A stretch of DNA of 64,000 nt from Acinetobacter soli (GCF_000760595.1 NZ_BBNM01000007.1:62001-126000); one strand, 5' to 3'; counted from the first letter of the stretch, positions 29,169 to 39,045 are shown. Notes: generated by a model not told the origin, from the sequence alone. Translations and numbers: made by a program.

Positions 29169-29840
29169 ATGGCGCAATTTGCAGTAATTGGACTGGGAAG
29201 TTTCGGTGCAACTGTTGCAACCGAACTGGTGAAGTTAAACCATGATGTGATTGGCATCGACTCCATCAAGCGAAATGTTGAAGATTTAAGTGATCAACTT
29301 ACCCATGCAGTGATCGCCGATGCCAGTGACGAACATGTACTTGAAGAGTTGAACATTCAAAGTTGTGAAACAGTCGTTGTTGCAATTGGCGAAGACATCG
29401 AAGCCAGTATTTTATGTGTGCTGCATTTAAAAAATATGGGCGTGCCCAAAATTTGGGTAAAAGCCAAAACCAAAGCACACAGCATGATCTTGTCGCATTT
29501 ACATGTCGATAAAATTATTCATCCCGAAGAGGATATGGGCGTCCGAATTGCTCAAGCATTGAACTACCCGATGGTCAGCCGCTATATGGCACTCGATGAT
29601 GATCACTATATTGTCAAAGTTGAAATTCCTAAGCACTTAAATGGCATTCATCTTTTGGGGCTAATCAATGATATGAGTCATGTTAAAACGATTTTGCTCA
29701 AACGCGGCAAAGATATTATTTACGAACCTGACCCGACTTGCCCAGTGCAATCTAAGGATATCTTGATTGTTGAAGGACACATCGATCAACTTAAAAAACT
29801 TTCAGTACGGTTTTTGCCTCATGAAAAAACAAAAACTTAA
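29169..29840 (+). CDS. ktrA: K+ uptake regulatory subunit, KtrA/TrkA type
   Basis: This 223-residue protein is a single RCK unit that forms an octameric ring gating the KtrB channel. RCK_N starts with the Rossmann motif GLGSFGATVATEL and carries the acidic residue after beta 2 (VIGIDSI). RCK_C is at about 140-215 (VKVEIPKHLNGIHLLGLIND). The single RCK pair, as opposed to the two in TrkA, and the adjacent ktrB support KtrA. The ribosome-binding site is AAGG. Its end overlaps ktrB by 20 bases. Confidence 0.9.
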   Translation: MAQFAVIGLGSFGATVATELVKLNHDVIGIDSIKRNVEDLSDQLTHAVIADASDEHVLEELNIQSCETVVVAIGEDIEASILCVLHLKNMGVPKIWVKAKTKAHSMILSHLHVDKIIHPEEDMGVRIAQALNYPMVSRYMALDDDHYIVKVEIPKHLNGIHLLGLINDMSHVKTILLKRGKDIIYEPDPTCPVQSKDILIVEGHIDQLKKLSVRFLPHEKTKT

Positions 29841-31158
29841 GCAAAAATCATTTAATTTAAGTCCGCCCTCTCTACTGGCTCTAGGGTTCTTAAGCTTTAT
29901 TATTATCGGTACTTTTTTACTTAAGCTGCCTGTAGCCAACAACGGCCACCTGAGCTGGATGGATGCCCTGTTTACCTCAACCTCGGCAGTGACCATTACC
30001 GGTCTGTCAGTCATTAACATCGGGCACGCATTAACCACTACGGGACAAATTATTTTACTGTTTTTGATCCAGATTGGTGGTTTAGGCTTCATGACCTTTG
30101 CCATCTTGGCCGCACTTAGTTTGGCGCCTCAATTGGGTCTTAAACAGCAAATCATGGCGCAAGATTCAATCGGCCATACCAGCTTGTCTAAAGTAACGTT
30201 TGTGGCACAAGCCGTGTTTATTTATACCCTTATTTTTGAGTTGATTGGCACCGTGATCTTGACTGTGGTCTGGACATCGCAATTTGGTTTTTTACACGCG
30301 CTGTACTACGCCATGTTTTATAGTGTTTCAGCTTTTAACAATGCGGGTTTTTCTTTATTTCCTAACAATCTAATCAACTTTTATGACCATTATATCGTCT
30401 GCCTCACCATCAGTTTTTTATATATTTTAGGCGGAATGGGTTTTTTGGTTTTAATGGATATCAAGCAGCACAAACGCTGGCGAAAACTCAGCCCTAATAG
30501 CAAAATTATTATTGTGAGTATTGGAGTACTTAATCTTGTTGGCTTTCTGATGATTTGGCTTTTGGAAGCCAATAATCCCCTCACTTTGTACAACATGAGT
30601 TTCGGCGAACAGGCAATTAATGCATGGTTTCAGGCAACCGTACCACGTTCTTCTGGCTTTAATACCATTGATATTGGCTCAATGACCAATAGCTCTACCT
30701 TACTGACCATGTTTATGATGTTTATTGGGGGTGGCTCACTCAGTACAGCAGGTGGTATTAAAGTCGGTACGGCAGTTATTTTACTTTTTAGCGTGATTGC
30801 CTTTTTAAAACGCCACGATGAAGTACGCATTTTTAATCATTCGATTTCTTATGAAAGTACATTTAAGGCTTTGGCTGTTGCCATTATTACTTTAATTCTG
30901 ATTTTTGTCGGCTTTTTTACAATCTTAATTTTAGAGCCACATAAGAACTTTCTGGATCTATTTTTCGAAATTGTCTCTGCGGCATGTACGGTTGGTCTTT
31001 CGAGAGGCATTACCGGCGAACTCAACAACAGCAGTTTATTTGTATTGACTTTATTGATGTTTGCAGGACGTTTAGGCCCACTCACGCTGGCCTACCTGAT
31101 TGCCACACCACGTAAAAGTCGCCTGAAACATCCAAATGCCGATATTCAAATCGGATAA
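29821..31158 (+). CDS. ktrB: Ktr-type potassium transporter membrane subunit
   Basis: KtrB is the Na+-dependent K+ translocating subunit. From ATG 29821 it has 445 residues and about eight membrane helices with four pore loops, each holding a filter-like glycine (SAVTITGLSVIN, SAFNNAGFSLFP, RSSGFNTIDIG, AACTVGLSRGITGE). SGFNTIDIG and GGIKVGTA are typical of the SKT superfamily. The longer reading from 29767 lies within ktrA and adds no membrane helix. The 20-base overlap suggests translational coupling. Confidence 0.93.
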   Translation: MKKQKLKQKSFNLSPPSLLALGFLSFIIIGTFLLKLPVANNGHLSWMDALFTSTSAVTITGLSVINIGHALTTTGQIILLFLIQIGGLGFMTFAILAALSLAPQLGLKQQIMAQDSIGHTSLSKVTFVAQAVFIYTLIFELIGTVILTVVWTSQFGFLHALYYAMFYSVSAFNNAGFSLFPNNLINFYDHYIVCLTISFLYILGGMGFLVLMDIKQHKRWRKLSPNSKIIIVSIGVLNLVGFLMIWLLEANNPLTLYNMSFGEQAINAWFQATVPRSSGFNTIDIGSMTNSSTLLTMFMMFIGGGSLSTAGGIKVGTAVILLFSVIAFLKRHDEVRIFNHSISYESTFKALAVAIITLILIFVGFFTILILEPHKNFLDLFFEIVSAACTVGLSRGITGELNNSSLFVLTLLMFAGRLGPLTLAYLIATPRKSRLKHPNADIQIG

Positions 31159-31188
31159 AAAAGAGGAAGCATCATGCTTCCTCTTTTT
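31157..31188. terminator. Bidirectional terminator between ktrB and pldA
   Basis: AAAGAGGAAGC (31160-31170), loop ATCAT, GCTTCCTCTTT (31176-31186), with A and T runs outside. It can end both converging genes. Confidence 0.9.
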
Positions 31189-31201
31189 ATTCAAAATCAA
31201 A

Positions 31202-32392
31202 TTAAAACCAATCTAGCAATGAAACGCCAAGACCGACATAAGTCGCACGGTGGTTATAATCAATCAGACTTTCACCATAACCGTTAAATAGTTGGAAATT
31301 GCCACGCAATTTGCCGGTAATTGGGAAAGCCCAGTCAAACTGCACGGCTCCATGCGATTTATCACCATCTTTTAAAGAATGACGCAACATTAACGAAAAG
31401 TCATTTTGTTTCCAGCGATAAAATGCCGTTAAGTCACCACGGCCCACATAATCTTCGATATCGGGATTATTGTCATCTTTAGCAGCTTCTTCAATGCGAA
31501 TCCATGGACGCAACATTAAAGCAAAATTGTCGCGCTCAAAACCCACATTAAATATCACACGATTCCAGCTACGAGATAATGGATCAGAACGACCATTCGA
31601 CTGATGATTCAGTGTGACACCAAGCAATCGGCCATCTAGACCAAATACCCGATAATTGGTACGAAACATCAAGCTCGCTTCAGGTTCGTAATTGGTTTCA
31701 CGAAAAGGACGCGATTCTTCACCGTTAAAGACTTGCCAACGTGATGACTGAGTGTAGCCAAGCCATAAATCACCATTATTGCCAAAGATGTTTTCCCACG
31801 CTTTGGTTTTAAGCGATAACTGAAACTTCGACTCTAGCGACTTTAAGTTTTGATCTTGAGTAACGGTGTTATTTGGGTTAGGGCTTGATGGAAACTCATT
31901 TTTTTTGCTGGTCCAAAATACTGGAAGCAAATACACCGGTTTGTAGCCACGAATATTCCACGTTCCAAGCTTGGCTTTTTCAGACAACTCCCAGCGTTTA
32001 TCCAACAAAGAAACCGTTGGATCGATCGGACCGGCATCTAAAGAAAATACATTCCCGACCTTTTCTTGAATTTTTTCAGGAAGAGTTTCTGGAGTTGACT
32101 TTTTTTCTGGAGCCAGAGGTGCGGCTGCCTGAGCCGCCAGCATGTTATTGGTATCGATAGGCGTTTTAAACAGCGCATCATAACAGGCTAAGCGGTCTGC
32201 ATTTGAATCTAATCCAACACACGCCTTGGCGCTTGCTGGATTAGGCGATGCTTCTACTGTCGTAGAAGAAATCGCTTTGGGTGGAAATGTACTCTTTACA
32301 TCTGCTGCATAGGCTGCCGACACCCCCAGACAACCCAATATGCTCAGCATACTGAGTTGTAACGGTGTTCGTTCAACAAAATTGAACGACAT
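31202..32392 (-). CDS. pldA: Outer-membrane phospholipase A1 (OMPLA)
   Basis: PldA hydrolyses phospholipids that have leaked into the outer leaflet of the outer membrane. The 396-residue precursor has a signal peptide (cleavage after SAAYA, about residue 29) and an extra N-terminal periplasmic region containing a Cys pair (ACVGLDSNADRLACYDALF). The barrel has the full catalytic triad in LNHQSNGRSDPLSRSWNR: His 263, Ser 265, Asn 277, with the same spacing as in Escherichia coli. The protein ends in WF, as an outer-membrane barrel should. It converges on ktrB. Confidence 0.95.
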   Translation of the reverse strand: MSFNFVERTPLQLSMLSILGCLGVSAAYAADVKSTFPPKAISSTTVEASPNPASAKACVGLDSNADRLACYDALFKTPIDTNNMLAAQAAAPLAPEKKSTPETLPEKIQEKVGNVFSLDAGPIDPTVSLLDKRWELSEKAKLGTWNIRGYKPVYLLPVFWTSKKNEFPSSPNPNNTVTQDQNLKSLESKFQLSLKTKAWENIFGNNGDLWLGYTQSSRWQVFNGEESRPFRETNYEPEASLMFRTNYRVFGLDGRLLGVTLNHQSNGRSDPLSRSWNRVIFNVGFERDNFALMLRPWIRIEEAAKDDNNPDIEDYVGRGDLTAFYRWKQNDFSLMLRHSLKDGDKSHGAVQFDWAFPITGKLRGNFQLFNGYGESLIDYNHRATYVGLGVSLLDWF

Positions 32393-32412
32393 ATACGCTC
32401 TCCGTTTTTCTT

Positions 32413-35352
32413 TTAGTTCACTTGTTTAACTTTAAAACCAAGCTGCTCAAGTTCCTGTCGTTTCGCTACCGGAGCCACCACTGCTTTGGTTGGTTTTTGC
32501 TGAATCAGATATTCGCGTGCCACGCGTTGCAAATCTTCTAATGTGACATGCAGTAAACGTGTGCGCAGGGTTTTTCTAAAAGCAGGTGTACGGCCATGAA
32601 GCAAGGCATAGCAAGCTGTAATTGCTTCGCCAGCAGGTGAGCCTGGTTTATCCATACTCGAGACCAGCCCCAAGATCGCCTCTTCCAGTTGATGTGCTTG
32701 CTGAGGTGTATTCAGCAACCACTCAATACTCGCCTCGAAGTCTTTAAAGGTCTCGGTTAGGCGTGGGTCCCGGTAGCTATAAAAACGAAATGCGCATGCA
32801 TTACCGTCATAGCTTGCACCGCCACCATATGCACCACCTTTCTCTCGAATCGCACTGTGCAAGAAACCATTACGTAAGTAACCTGCAAGTACCATTAAAG
32901 GTGCTGCATCTGGGTGAGTAACCTCAACCGCTAGGTATGACGTTGCACAGAACTGTACGTTGGTTTGAATCAGCCAAGCTTCATCCTGATCATCATTCAA
33001 GTGCGTAAACTGTTCAACTTGCGCCACTTGCGTGTCTACATCAAGATGATCCCATACCGCCTGAATTTTCTCGACCAGCGTTTCAGAAAACTGCTCTTCA
33101 CAGACCAGTAAAAACTGTTTTGGGGCTTGCAAAAGTGCAAGGTGAATCTGTTTTAATGCATCGATCAAGGCGGTATAGGCCTGCTCATCCTGTTCTATTT
33201 GGTCGACCAGATCGCTTAACCAGTTGAGTGCACCCAAGCCCGTATTATGATAATCACGTTGCGCTAATGCACTGGCATTACGTGATGCCACTTGCATTGC
33301 ATAGCTATGGCCAGAGCCCGACAGACGTGATTTCCAGCGCGTTGCACGCTGTTGTAACAGCTCAACAATGCGATCTTTTTCATCAAAGCGCAGTTTTTCA
33401 AACGCAAGCTTGAGTAGCTCAATCGCATCATATTTTTCATTCAGTGATTTAGTGGTTAGAGTCAACCACGCACTGATTTTGCCTTTATCATCGACTTTAC
33501 TACGTAATGAAGCGCCCATGCCTAGGCCACCGCTGACAGCGGTTTGCAATTGTTGCAACTCAAGATAATCGTAATCGCCAGCGCCTACCTCACCCATCAA
33601 AATAGACAGTAAATTAAAGTACGGCGATTGCACCACAGCGTCTGGAATTTGAATCAATACTTGTTGATAGTACAGACCGTTGGTTCCCGCATGATACAAA
33701 TTGAGCGGATAATCATGTCGGTTGGAAATAATTTCTCTTAACTGGCCCTGCACTATATGCAAATCGGCAGGTACATCTTCTAATCCTACTTTTGGCAGTA
33801 AATCGAGATTATCAGGTGTATCTTGACGCTGTTTTAATGCTTCGGTTTCAGCCTGAATTCGAGCACGATCAGCATCAGTTAAAGTTTCACCCAAAGCCGC
33901 CAAACGTGCTTTTTCTTCTGCCTGTTCTTTGGCCGATTTTTCTGCATCGGGTATCAACGTCATTTGAACTCGATGCGGATTATCTAAAAGATGTGTCTGA
34001 ATCAGATTTGACAGCCACATCGGATCTTTAAGCTCTTCTTTCACTTGCTCAATGGCACTGTCGACATCCCAAACGTGGATCGGGTCATTATGATGAATGG
34101 CACTGCTTAATCCATTTAAGATTAAGCTCAAACCATACGGCATGCCGTCACCATTGATTTCACGCTGATGTAATTCGATCTGATGTAAAATCGCATCGAC
34201 CCAAGCCGGATCGATTGGTGCAGCAGCCACATCGCTTAAAATCTTGAGCACACCTGCTTTAAACTCTTCTGCGTGTTCCGGATTTGAACCCTGAACACCA
34301 CAGTAAAAGGTCATTTCAAAATTTGAATCATCGACACCCATCAGTGGGCCTGTCGATTGCGCATAGCCACAGGTCTCAAGATAATGACGCAGTGGTGAAG
34401 CCGAGTTTTCAAGTAAAATGCCTTCGACCAAACGCAAACCTAATCGTAGTTTGATATCGCTTGCTTCAGGAAGTAACCACGCCAGTACATGATAGGTTTT
34501 ATCTGATAAATCATCGCTATCGACCGCATAATGCTCGCTGACCTGAATAGGTGCTGCAAGACGCTTTTCAGGTTTTGAGTACAATGTCGTACCCTTTTGA
34601 AACTTCGCCAGTGCCAATTTTTCAAATTGCTCTTGTAACTCATAAGCACTTTGATTGCCAAAGGTCATAAATACGGCGTTACTCGGGTGATAATGCGATT
34701 TGTAAAATGACACCAGCTGGTCATAGGTCAAATCTGGAATGTCTTTAGGATCGCCACCAGAGTTGTAATGATAGGTTGTTTCAGGGAATAAATGATGCGC
34801 AAGCTGATGATATAACTGATCCGAAGGTGCACTCATCGCACCTTTCATCTCATTGAATACCACACCCTTGTAGACAGGTTCGTCATTTTCAAGCTCAACG
34901 CGAATTCCTTCTTGTGCGAAATCAAGCGGATTCAAATTCGCTGCAAACGCTGCATCGAGATAGACAGAAAGTAAGTTTTGAAAATCTTTTTTATTTTGAG
35001 TTGCAAATGGATAAGCAGTCCAGTCTGCTGACGTGAACGCATTCATAAAGGTATTGAGTGAACGGCGAATCATCAAAAAGAATGGATCACGCACCGGAAA
35101 TTTTTCCGATCCACATAGTGCCGTGTGCTCTAAGATGTGCGCTGTACCTTTGGAATCCATAGGTTGCGTACGAAATGCAACCAGAAATACATTTTCATCG
35201 TGAGAGGTGGCCAAATGATAATGAACTGCTCCCGTCACCTTATGAGCATATTCAGAGACCAAAATATCTAAGGCCTCAACATGGTGTTGACGTACCAACT
35301 GAAACGCAGGATGGACAGTTTGATTAATGGTTCCAGTGACATCTACAGTCAT
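32413..35352 (-). CDS. M16C insulinase-family metalloprotease (PreP-like)
   Basis: A 979-residue peptidase related to mitochondrial/chloroplast presequence protease and human PITRM1. From ATG 35352 (GGAG nearby), the inverted zinc motif HILEH is at 72-76, followed by TALCGSEKFPVRDPFF. The M16C-associated helical region lies in the middle, including a charged coiled coil (KSAKEQAEEKARLAALGETL), and the inactive second half contains GGAYGGGASYDGNACAF, which contributes the Arg/Tyr substrate pocket. There is no signal peptide, so it is probably cytosolic and degrades free peptides. A TTG at 35373 is a less likely start. It lies 20 bases upstream of pldA on the same strand. Confidence 0.93.
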   Translation of the reverse strand: MTVDVTGTINQTVHPAFQLVRQHHVEALDILVSEYAHKVTGAVHYHLATSHDENVFLVAFRTQPMDSKGTAHILEHTALCGSEKFPVRDPFFLMIRRSLNTFMNAFTSADWTAYPFATQNKKDFQNLLSVYLDAAFAANLNPLDFAQEGIRVELENDEPVYKGVVFNEMKGAMSAPSDQLYHQLAHHLFPETTYHYNSGGDPKDIPDLTYDQLVSFYKSHYHPSNAVFMTFGNQSAYELQEQFEKLALAKFQKGTTLYSKPEKRLAAPIQVSEHYAVDSDDLSDKTYHVLAWLLPEASDIKLRLGLRLVEGILLENSASPLRHYLETCGYAQSTGPLMGVDDSNFEMTFYCGVQGSNPEHAEEFKAGVLKILSDVAAAPIDPAWVDAILHQIELHQREINGDGMPYGLSLILNGLSSAIHHNDPIHVWDVDSAIEQVKEELKDPMWLSNLIQTHLLDNPHRVQMTLIPDAEKSAKEQAEEKARLAALGETLTDADRARIQAETEALKQRQDTPDNLDLLPKVGLEDVPADLHIVQGQLREIISNRHDYPLNLYHAGTNGLYYQQVLIQIPDAVVQSPYFNLLSILMGEVGAGDYDYLELQQLQTAVSGGLGMGASLRSKVDDKGKISAWLTLTTKSLNEKYDAIELLKLAFEKLRFDEKDRIVELLQQRATRWKSRLSGSGHSYAMQVASRNASALAQRDYHNTGLGALNWLSDLVDQIEQDEQAYTALIDALKQIHLALLQAPKQFLLVCEEQFSETLVEKIQAVWDHLDVDTQVAQVEQFTHLNDDQDEAWLIQTNVQFCATSYLAVEVTHPDAAPLMVLAGYLRNGFLHSAIREKGGAYGGGASYDGNACAFRFYSYRDPRLTETFKDFEASIEWLLNTPQQAHQLEEAILGLVSSMDKPGSPAGEAITACYALLHGRTPAFRKTLRTRLLHVTLEDLQRVAREYLIQQKPTKAVVAPVAKRQELEQLGFKVKQVN

Positions 35353-35665
35353 GTGATCTCCTACTATTTTCAATTTCTAACGTGTTCCCATTATAGCCTT
35401 AGTTTTTACTGAAATTGATAGCTTTAATCCGACTCAAATACTAAGTTTTTTCAAAAAATGAATCTTTTTTATTAAATTCTCGATCTGATCAAGTCTTATT
35501 ACGTTTATATCGATGCAAGAATACATGGATATCTAATATTCCCCTGATCTAAGCTGATCTTGTGTTGTTCATAGACGATGAATAGGTATTTCACGCCACA
35601 AACTACAGCTTGCGATCATGATCGTGTAAAATTTGGATTTTTAAATCGAGATGTGAACATACGCC
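35353..35665. other. Divergent intergenic region M16C protease / PfkB kinase (313 bp)
   Basis: AT-rich with no gene visible. It holds a perfect 12-bp palindrome CGATCATGATCG at 35613-35624, 41 bp before the kinase start, and several other GATC-containing near repeats. Promoters for both genes must be here, but I cannot assign them with confidence. Confidence 0.5.
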
Positions 35666-36670
35666 ATGGCAACAGTTGATCTTTTTGCAATTGGAAACGC
35701 GCTTATTGACCAAGAATTTAAAGTGTCGGATGAGTTTTTAGCTGATGTTGGTTTGCAAAAAGGCACCATGCAATTGACCGAGGGTGATACTCAGGCTGCG
35801 CTTTACGAAAAACTTTTGGCATCACAAGAATATAAAGGTCAAGCCAGTGGCGGTTCGGCTGCCAATACCGCAGTGGCATTTAGTGCCTTGGGTGGACGGG
35901 CTTTTTATGGTTGTCGCGTTGGTCATGATGAGTTGGGCTCGATTTACCTCCAAGGATTAAACGATGCGGATATCGTCACCTCGGAAAAATCTCTCACGGA
36001 AGGTGTAACGGGAACGTGCATGGTACTCATTAGCCCAGATACTGAGCGCACTATGCATACTTATCTCGGTATTACCACCGCACTTTCAGTCGATCAAATT
36101 GACTTTGAGCCTTTAAAAAGCGCGAAGTGGTTATATATCGAAGGCTATTTATCGACTAGTCCAAGTGCGCGTCAAGCTGTCATGCACGCCCGTGAGATTG
36201 CCAAAGCACATGGCGTTAAAGTTGCGTTGTCGTTATCTGATCCAGCAATGGTGCAATATGCACGTGAAGGGCTTGATGAAATGATTGCAGATGGTGTGGA
36301 TTTATTATTTTGTAATGAACAAGAAGCACTGATGTATACCGCTACAGAAACGCTTGAAGCTGCATTTCAGGTCTTAAAAGCCAAAAATCATACTGTTGTC
36401 ATTACACAAAGTGCAAAAGGTGCAACTGTATCGACACCATCTCAACATTTTCATCTCGATGGCCGTCGTGTTACTGCAATCGATGCCAATGGTGCTGGTG
36501 ATGCATTTGCAGGTGCCTTCTTATTTGCATTAAATCATGGCATGTCTTTTGAAGATGCGGCGCAGTTGTCTATTCTGATTTCAAGTGAAGTGGTTTCACA
36601 ATATGGCCCACGTTTGGACGTCACAACTTATGCTACACTTTTGACAAACTTTCAAACTGAATGTGCTTGA
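35666..36670 (+). CDS. PfkB-family carbohydrate/adenosine kinase
   Basis: A 334-residue ribokinase-fold enzyme. The N-terminal substrate motif is ASGGSAANTAVAFSALGG, and the C-terminal ATP/anion-hole signature is DANGAGDAFAGAFLFALNHG with the catalytic Asp. Sequences of this type are usually annotated as adenosine kinase in gammaproteobacteria. The substrate could instead be another nucleoside or a sugar. It ends three bases before the Rieske gene and appears to lead a three-gene run. Confidence 0.9.
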   Translation: MATVDLFAIGNALIDQEFKVSDEFLADVGLQKGTMQLTEGDTQAALYEKLLASQEYKGQASGGSAANTAVAFSALGGRAFYGCRVGHDELGSIYLQGLNDADIVTSEKSLTEGVTGTCMVLISPDTERTMHTYLGITTALSVDQIDFEPLKSAKWLYIEGYLSTSPSARQAVMHAREIAKAHGVKVALSLSDPAMVQYAREGLDEMIADGVDLLFCNEQEALMYTATETLEAAFQVLKAKNHTVVITQSAKGATVSTPSQHFHLDGRRVTAIDANGAGDAFAGAFLFALNHGMSFEDAAQLSILISSEVVSQYGPRLDVTTYATLLTNFQTECA

Positions 36671-36673
36671 TAT

Positions 36674-36997
36674 ATGGAAAAGATCTGCATGACGGAAGAC
36701 ATTCCTGAACGTGAAGCTCGCGCCTTTGATCAGGTCGAGGGTGAAACGATTTTTATCACACAACGTGATGGTATGTTTTACGCCTATAAAAATATATGCC
36801 CGCATTTACAGGTCGAACTTGAGTTTCTGGAAAACCAGTTCCTCGATTACGATCATGAATATATTCAATGTTCGACACACGGCGCCTTGTTTAATGTCGA
36901 AACAGGTGAATGTATTTCGGGTCCGTGCCTTGGAGAGGCTTTAACCAAAGTCGAAATTAAGGTGCATTCCGATGGCGGCATTTATTTAGCAGAATAA
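36674..36997 (+). CDS. Rieske-type [2Fe-2S] ferredoxin-like protein
   Basis: A 107-residue soluble Rieske domain. Cluster ligands are Cys 42 and His 44 (NICPHLQ) and Cys 66 and His 69 (CSTHGALF). The 21-residue gap between the two boxes is slightly long. The end has the usual VETGECISGPC and VEIKVHSDGGIYL. Such small proteins serve as electron carriers for oxygenases or are related to NirD. No oxygenase is adjacent, so the partner is unknown. It lies between the PfkB kinase and the YqiJ-like gene with short spacings, suggesting an operon. A second ATG at 36689 is possible. Confidence 0.92.
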   Translation: MEKICMTEDIPEREARAFDQVEGETIFITQRDGMFYAYKNICPHLQVELEFLENQFLDYDHEYIQCSTHGALFNVETGECISGPCLGEALTKVEIKVHSDGGIYLAE

Positions 36998-37012
36998 GAA
37001 GGAGCTTCGGTC

Positions 37013-37621
37013 ATGGTGGAGTTTTTACTCAACTATTACTTTTTGCCATTTAACTTAAGTGTCATGGCATTGGTAATCCTCAGCATGGCCGAAACCATCG
37101 GAATATATATTGGCATTCGACCAAGTATTTTTCTTAAACGATTTTTACCGCGTTGGTTAAGCCACTCCCCCCTATTTAATGTTAAATTTTCTAAAGTACT
37201 GATTTTGGTTTTCTTTCTCATCAACTTCAGTTTTGCAGGCTATTTTTTACAGTTATCTGTGTTTGCTAAACAACACTTTTTTATCTCTCCGTTTTACCTG
37301 ATTTTGCCTGCATTGATCATTGCCATTTTCTTTACCGTCTTTATGATTCATTGCCTAGATCAAGTGATCAAACCGCAAGTGGATCATCAGTTTGGTACTT
37401 TGCTTGGGCGCTTAGCTACCCTTTCAAGTGGTAATGCCCGACCTGGTTTTTCTGCGCAAGCCCGTGTTCGAGATGAGTTTGGGCAAGTCCATTATGTACA
37501 GGTGGAACCTGAATTTGGTGAACTTGAAGTGCAGTCTCAAGTTATTTTAATTCGTTTTCGTCAGACACATTACATTGCTAAGCGAATCGCCAGTTCAAAT
37601 CAACTGTTTAATTCAGATTAA
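37013..37621 (+). CDS. YqiJ-like (DUF1449) inner-membrane protein
   Basis: This 202-residue protein has about three membrane helices: residues 13-35 (LSVMALVILSMAETIGIYIG), about 60-83 (SKVLILVFFLINFSFAGYFL) and about 92-115. It ends in a soluble beta-rich, OB-fold-like domain (FSAQARVRDEFGQVHYVQVE). This layout fits the YqiJ/DUF1449 family, whose members are often near flotillin (YqiK) genes. No flotillin gene is present here. AAGGAG sits nine bases before ATG 37013. The function is unknown; a role in membrane or envelope maintenance is only inferred from the family. Confidence 0.78.
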   Translation: MVEFLLNYYFLPFNLSVMALVILSMAETIGIYIGIRPSIFLKRFLPRWLSHSPLFNVKFSKVLILVFFLINFSFAGYFLQLSVFAKQHFFISPFYLILPALIIAIFFTVFMIHCLDQVIKPQVDHQFGTLLGRLATLSSGNARPGFSAQARVRDEFGQVHYVQVEPEFGELEVQSQVILIRFRQTHYIAKRIASSNQLFNSD

Positions 37622-37652
37622 AAGTCTACTCAATAACTTCGGTTTTACAGGC

Positions 37653-37684
37653 AAAAAAAAGGAATACATCTGTATTCCTTTTTT
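37653..37684. terminator. Bidirectional terminator between the YqiJ-like gene and the DegS-like gene
   Basis: GGAATACA (37661-37668), loop TC, TGTATTCC (37671-37678), flanked by A8 and T6. Confidence 0.9.
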
Positions 37685-37692
37685 ACTTCTAA

Positions 37693-38871
37693 TTAGCGCT
37701 GAGGCAATGGAATGTACTGCGAGTTCTGGTTTTGAACCTTACGCTCACCCACTTTCACTTGTAGATTTTGACGTTGACCATTGCGTTCAACCTCGAGCGT
37801 GATGCTACTGCCGGGTTGTTGCAGTGCAACATAGTTAATCAGATGCGATACCGAATTAATCTGTTCGTCATTCGCCTTAATGATCTTATCATTGACCTTC
37901 ACACCCGCTTGTGCCGCCGGGCCGTTTTGAAGAACATCGGCCACAACCACACCCGGTTGTTTTGGCGCGAGTACATCATCTTGTGTAGGCGCAACCAAGC
38001 TAATGCCGAGCCAGCCGCGTACAACACGTCCATCTTTTAAAATTGAATTCAGCACCTGCTGACACACACGTGCAGGAATAGCAAAACCAATACCGAGTGA
38101 GCCACCTGTTTGCGAGAAAATAGCAGTATTAATTCCCACCAGATTTCCTGCTACATCAATCAAGGCACCACCTGAGTTACCCGGATTGATTGCTGCATCG
38201 GTTTGAATAAAATCTTCATAGGTATTGATGCCTAAATCTGAACGACCGGTTGCAGAGATAATCCCCTGAGTGACGGTTTGCCCTACACCAAAGGGATTTC
38301 CAATTGCAAGTACTACGTCACCCACTTCATTTCCGCTGAGTTTAAAGGGTAAAACTGGTAGTTTATCCAGATCAATTTTGATGACTGCCAAATCGGTATC
38401 TGGATCTGTACCCACAACTTTTGCTTCGGCACGTCGTCCGTCATAGAGTGCGACCACAATCTGGTCAGCTTGAGCAATCACGTGATTATTGGTCAGAATA
38501 TACCCATCTGCACGAACAATCACACCTGAGCCCAGACTGTTTTCATTTTTCTGCTCTGTTTGATTCGGTAATTGATTACCAAAAAACTCCCGAAAAACAG
38601 GATCGTTAAGTAAAGGATGGTTAAGTTGTTTGACTTTTTGCGTGGTAAAGATATTAACCACCGCAGGAGCTGCCACTTTAACGGCAGCATTATATGACAC
38701 CACCCCACCCGATCTTGATGTATCGACTAAAGACTCAACTTTTTCTGCTGGCATTTGAACGCCGTCTGCCGCAATTGGCGGCTTCGGTTGCTGGAATTTT
38801 TGCCAAGCGAGAAAGCTTAAAGTGACAATGACGAGTAATACCCAGGGCAACCATTTGAACGTCTGACGCAC
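37693..38871 (-). CDS. DegS/AlgW-type periplasmic serine endoprotease (HtrA family)
   Basis: A 392-residue HtrA protease. The N-terminal helix (about 7-25, KWLPWVLLVIVTLSFLAWQ) lacks a clear cleavage site and looks like a membrane anchor. The trypsin-like domain has His in TNNHVI, Asp in DPDTDLAVIKID and Ser in NPGNSGGAL. A single PDZ domain spans about 285-375. One PDZ plus an anchor fits DegS/AlgW, which starts the sigma-E type envelope stress cascade by cutting the anti-sigma factor before RseP, also encoded in this window. HhoB-like function is the alternative. Confidence 0.9.
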   Translation of the reverse strand: MRQTFKWLPWVLLVIVTLSFLAWQKFQQPKPPIAADGVQMPAEKVESLVDTSRSGGVVSYNAAVKVAAPAVVNIFTTQKVKQLNHPLLNDPVFREFFGNQLPNQTEQKNENSLGSGVIVRADGYILTNNHVIAQADQIVVALYDGRRAEAKVVGTDPDTDLAVIKIDLDKLPVLPFKLSGNEVGDVVLAIGNPFGVGQTVTQGIISATGRSDLGINTYEDFIQTDAAINPGNSGGALIDVAGNLVGINTAIFSQTGGSLGIGFAIPARVCQQVLNSILKDGRVVRGWLGISLVAPTQDDVLAPKQPGVVVADVLQNGPAAQAGVKVNDKIIKANDEQINSVSHLINYVALQQPGSSITLEVERNGQRQNLQVKVGERKVQNQNSQYIPLPQR

Positions 38872-39045
38872 GAATATATCCTCAAAAAGTTTTTAATGTA
38901 TTGAAGCAACTATATTTTTGGCTATTTTAAAGCATAACTTACTCACGAGCTCAGAACACATCAAAAGATTTGTCTAGCTTTAGTTACATTCAAATGCATG
39001 CTGTAATAAGATCTTTAATCATATAGATGTAAAAAAGGTTGATTC

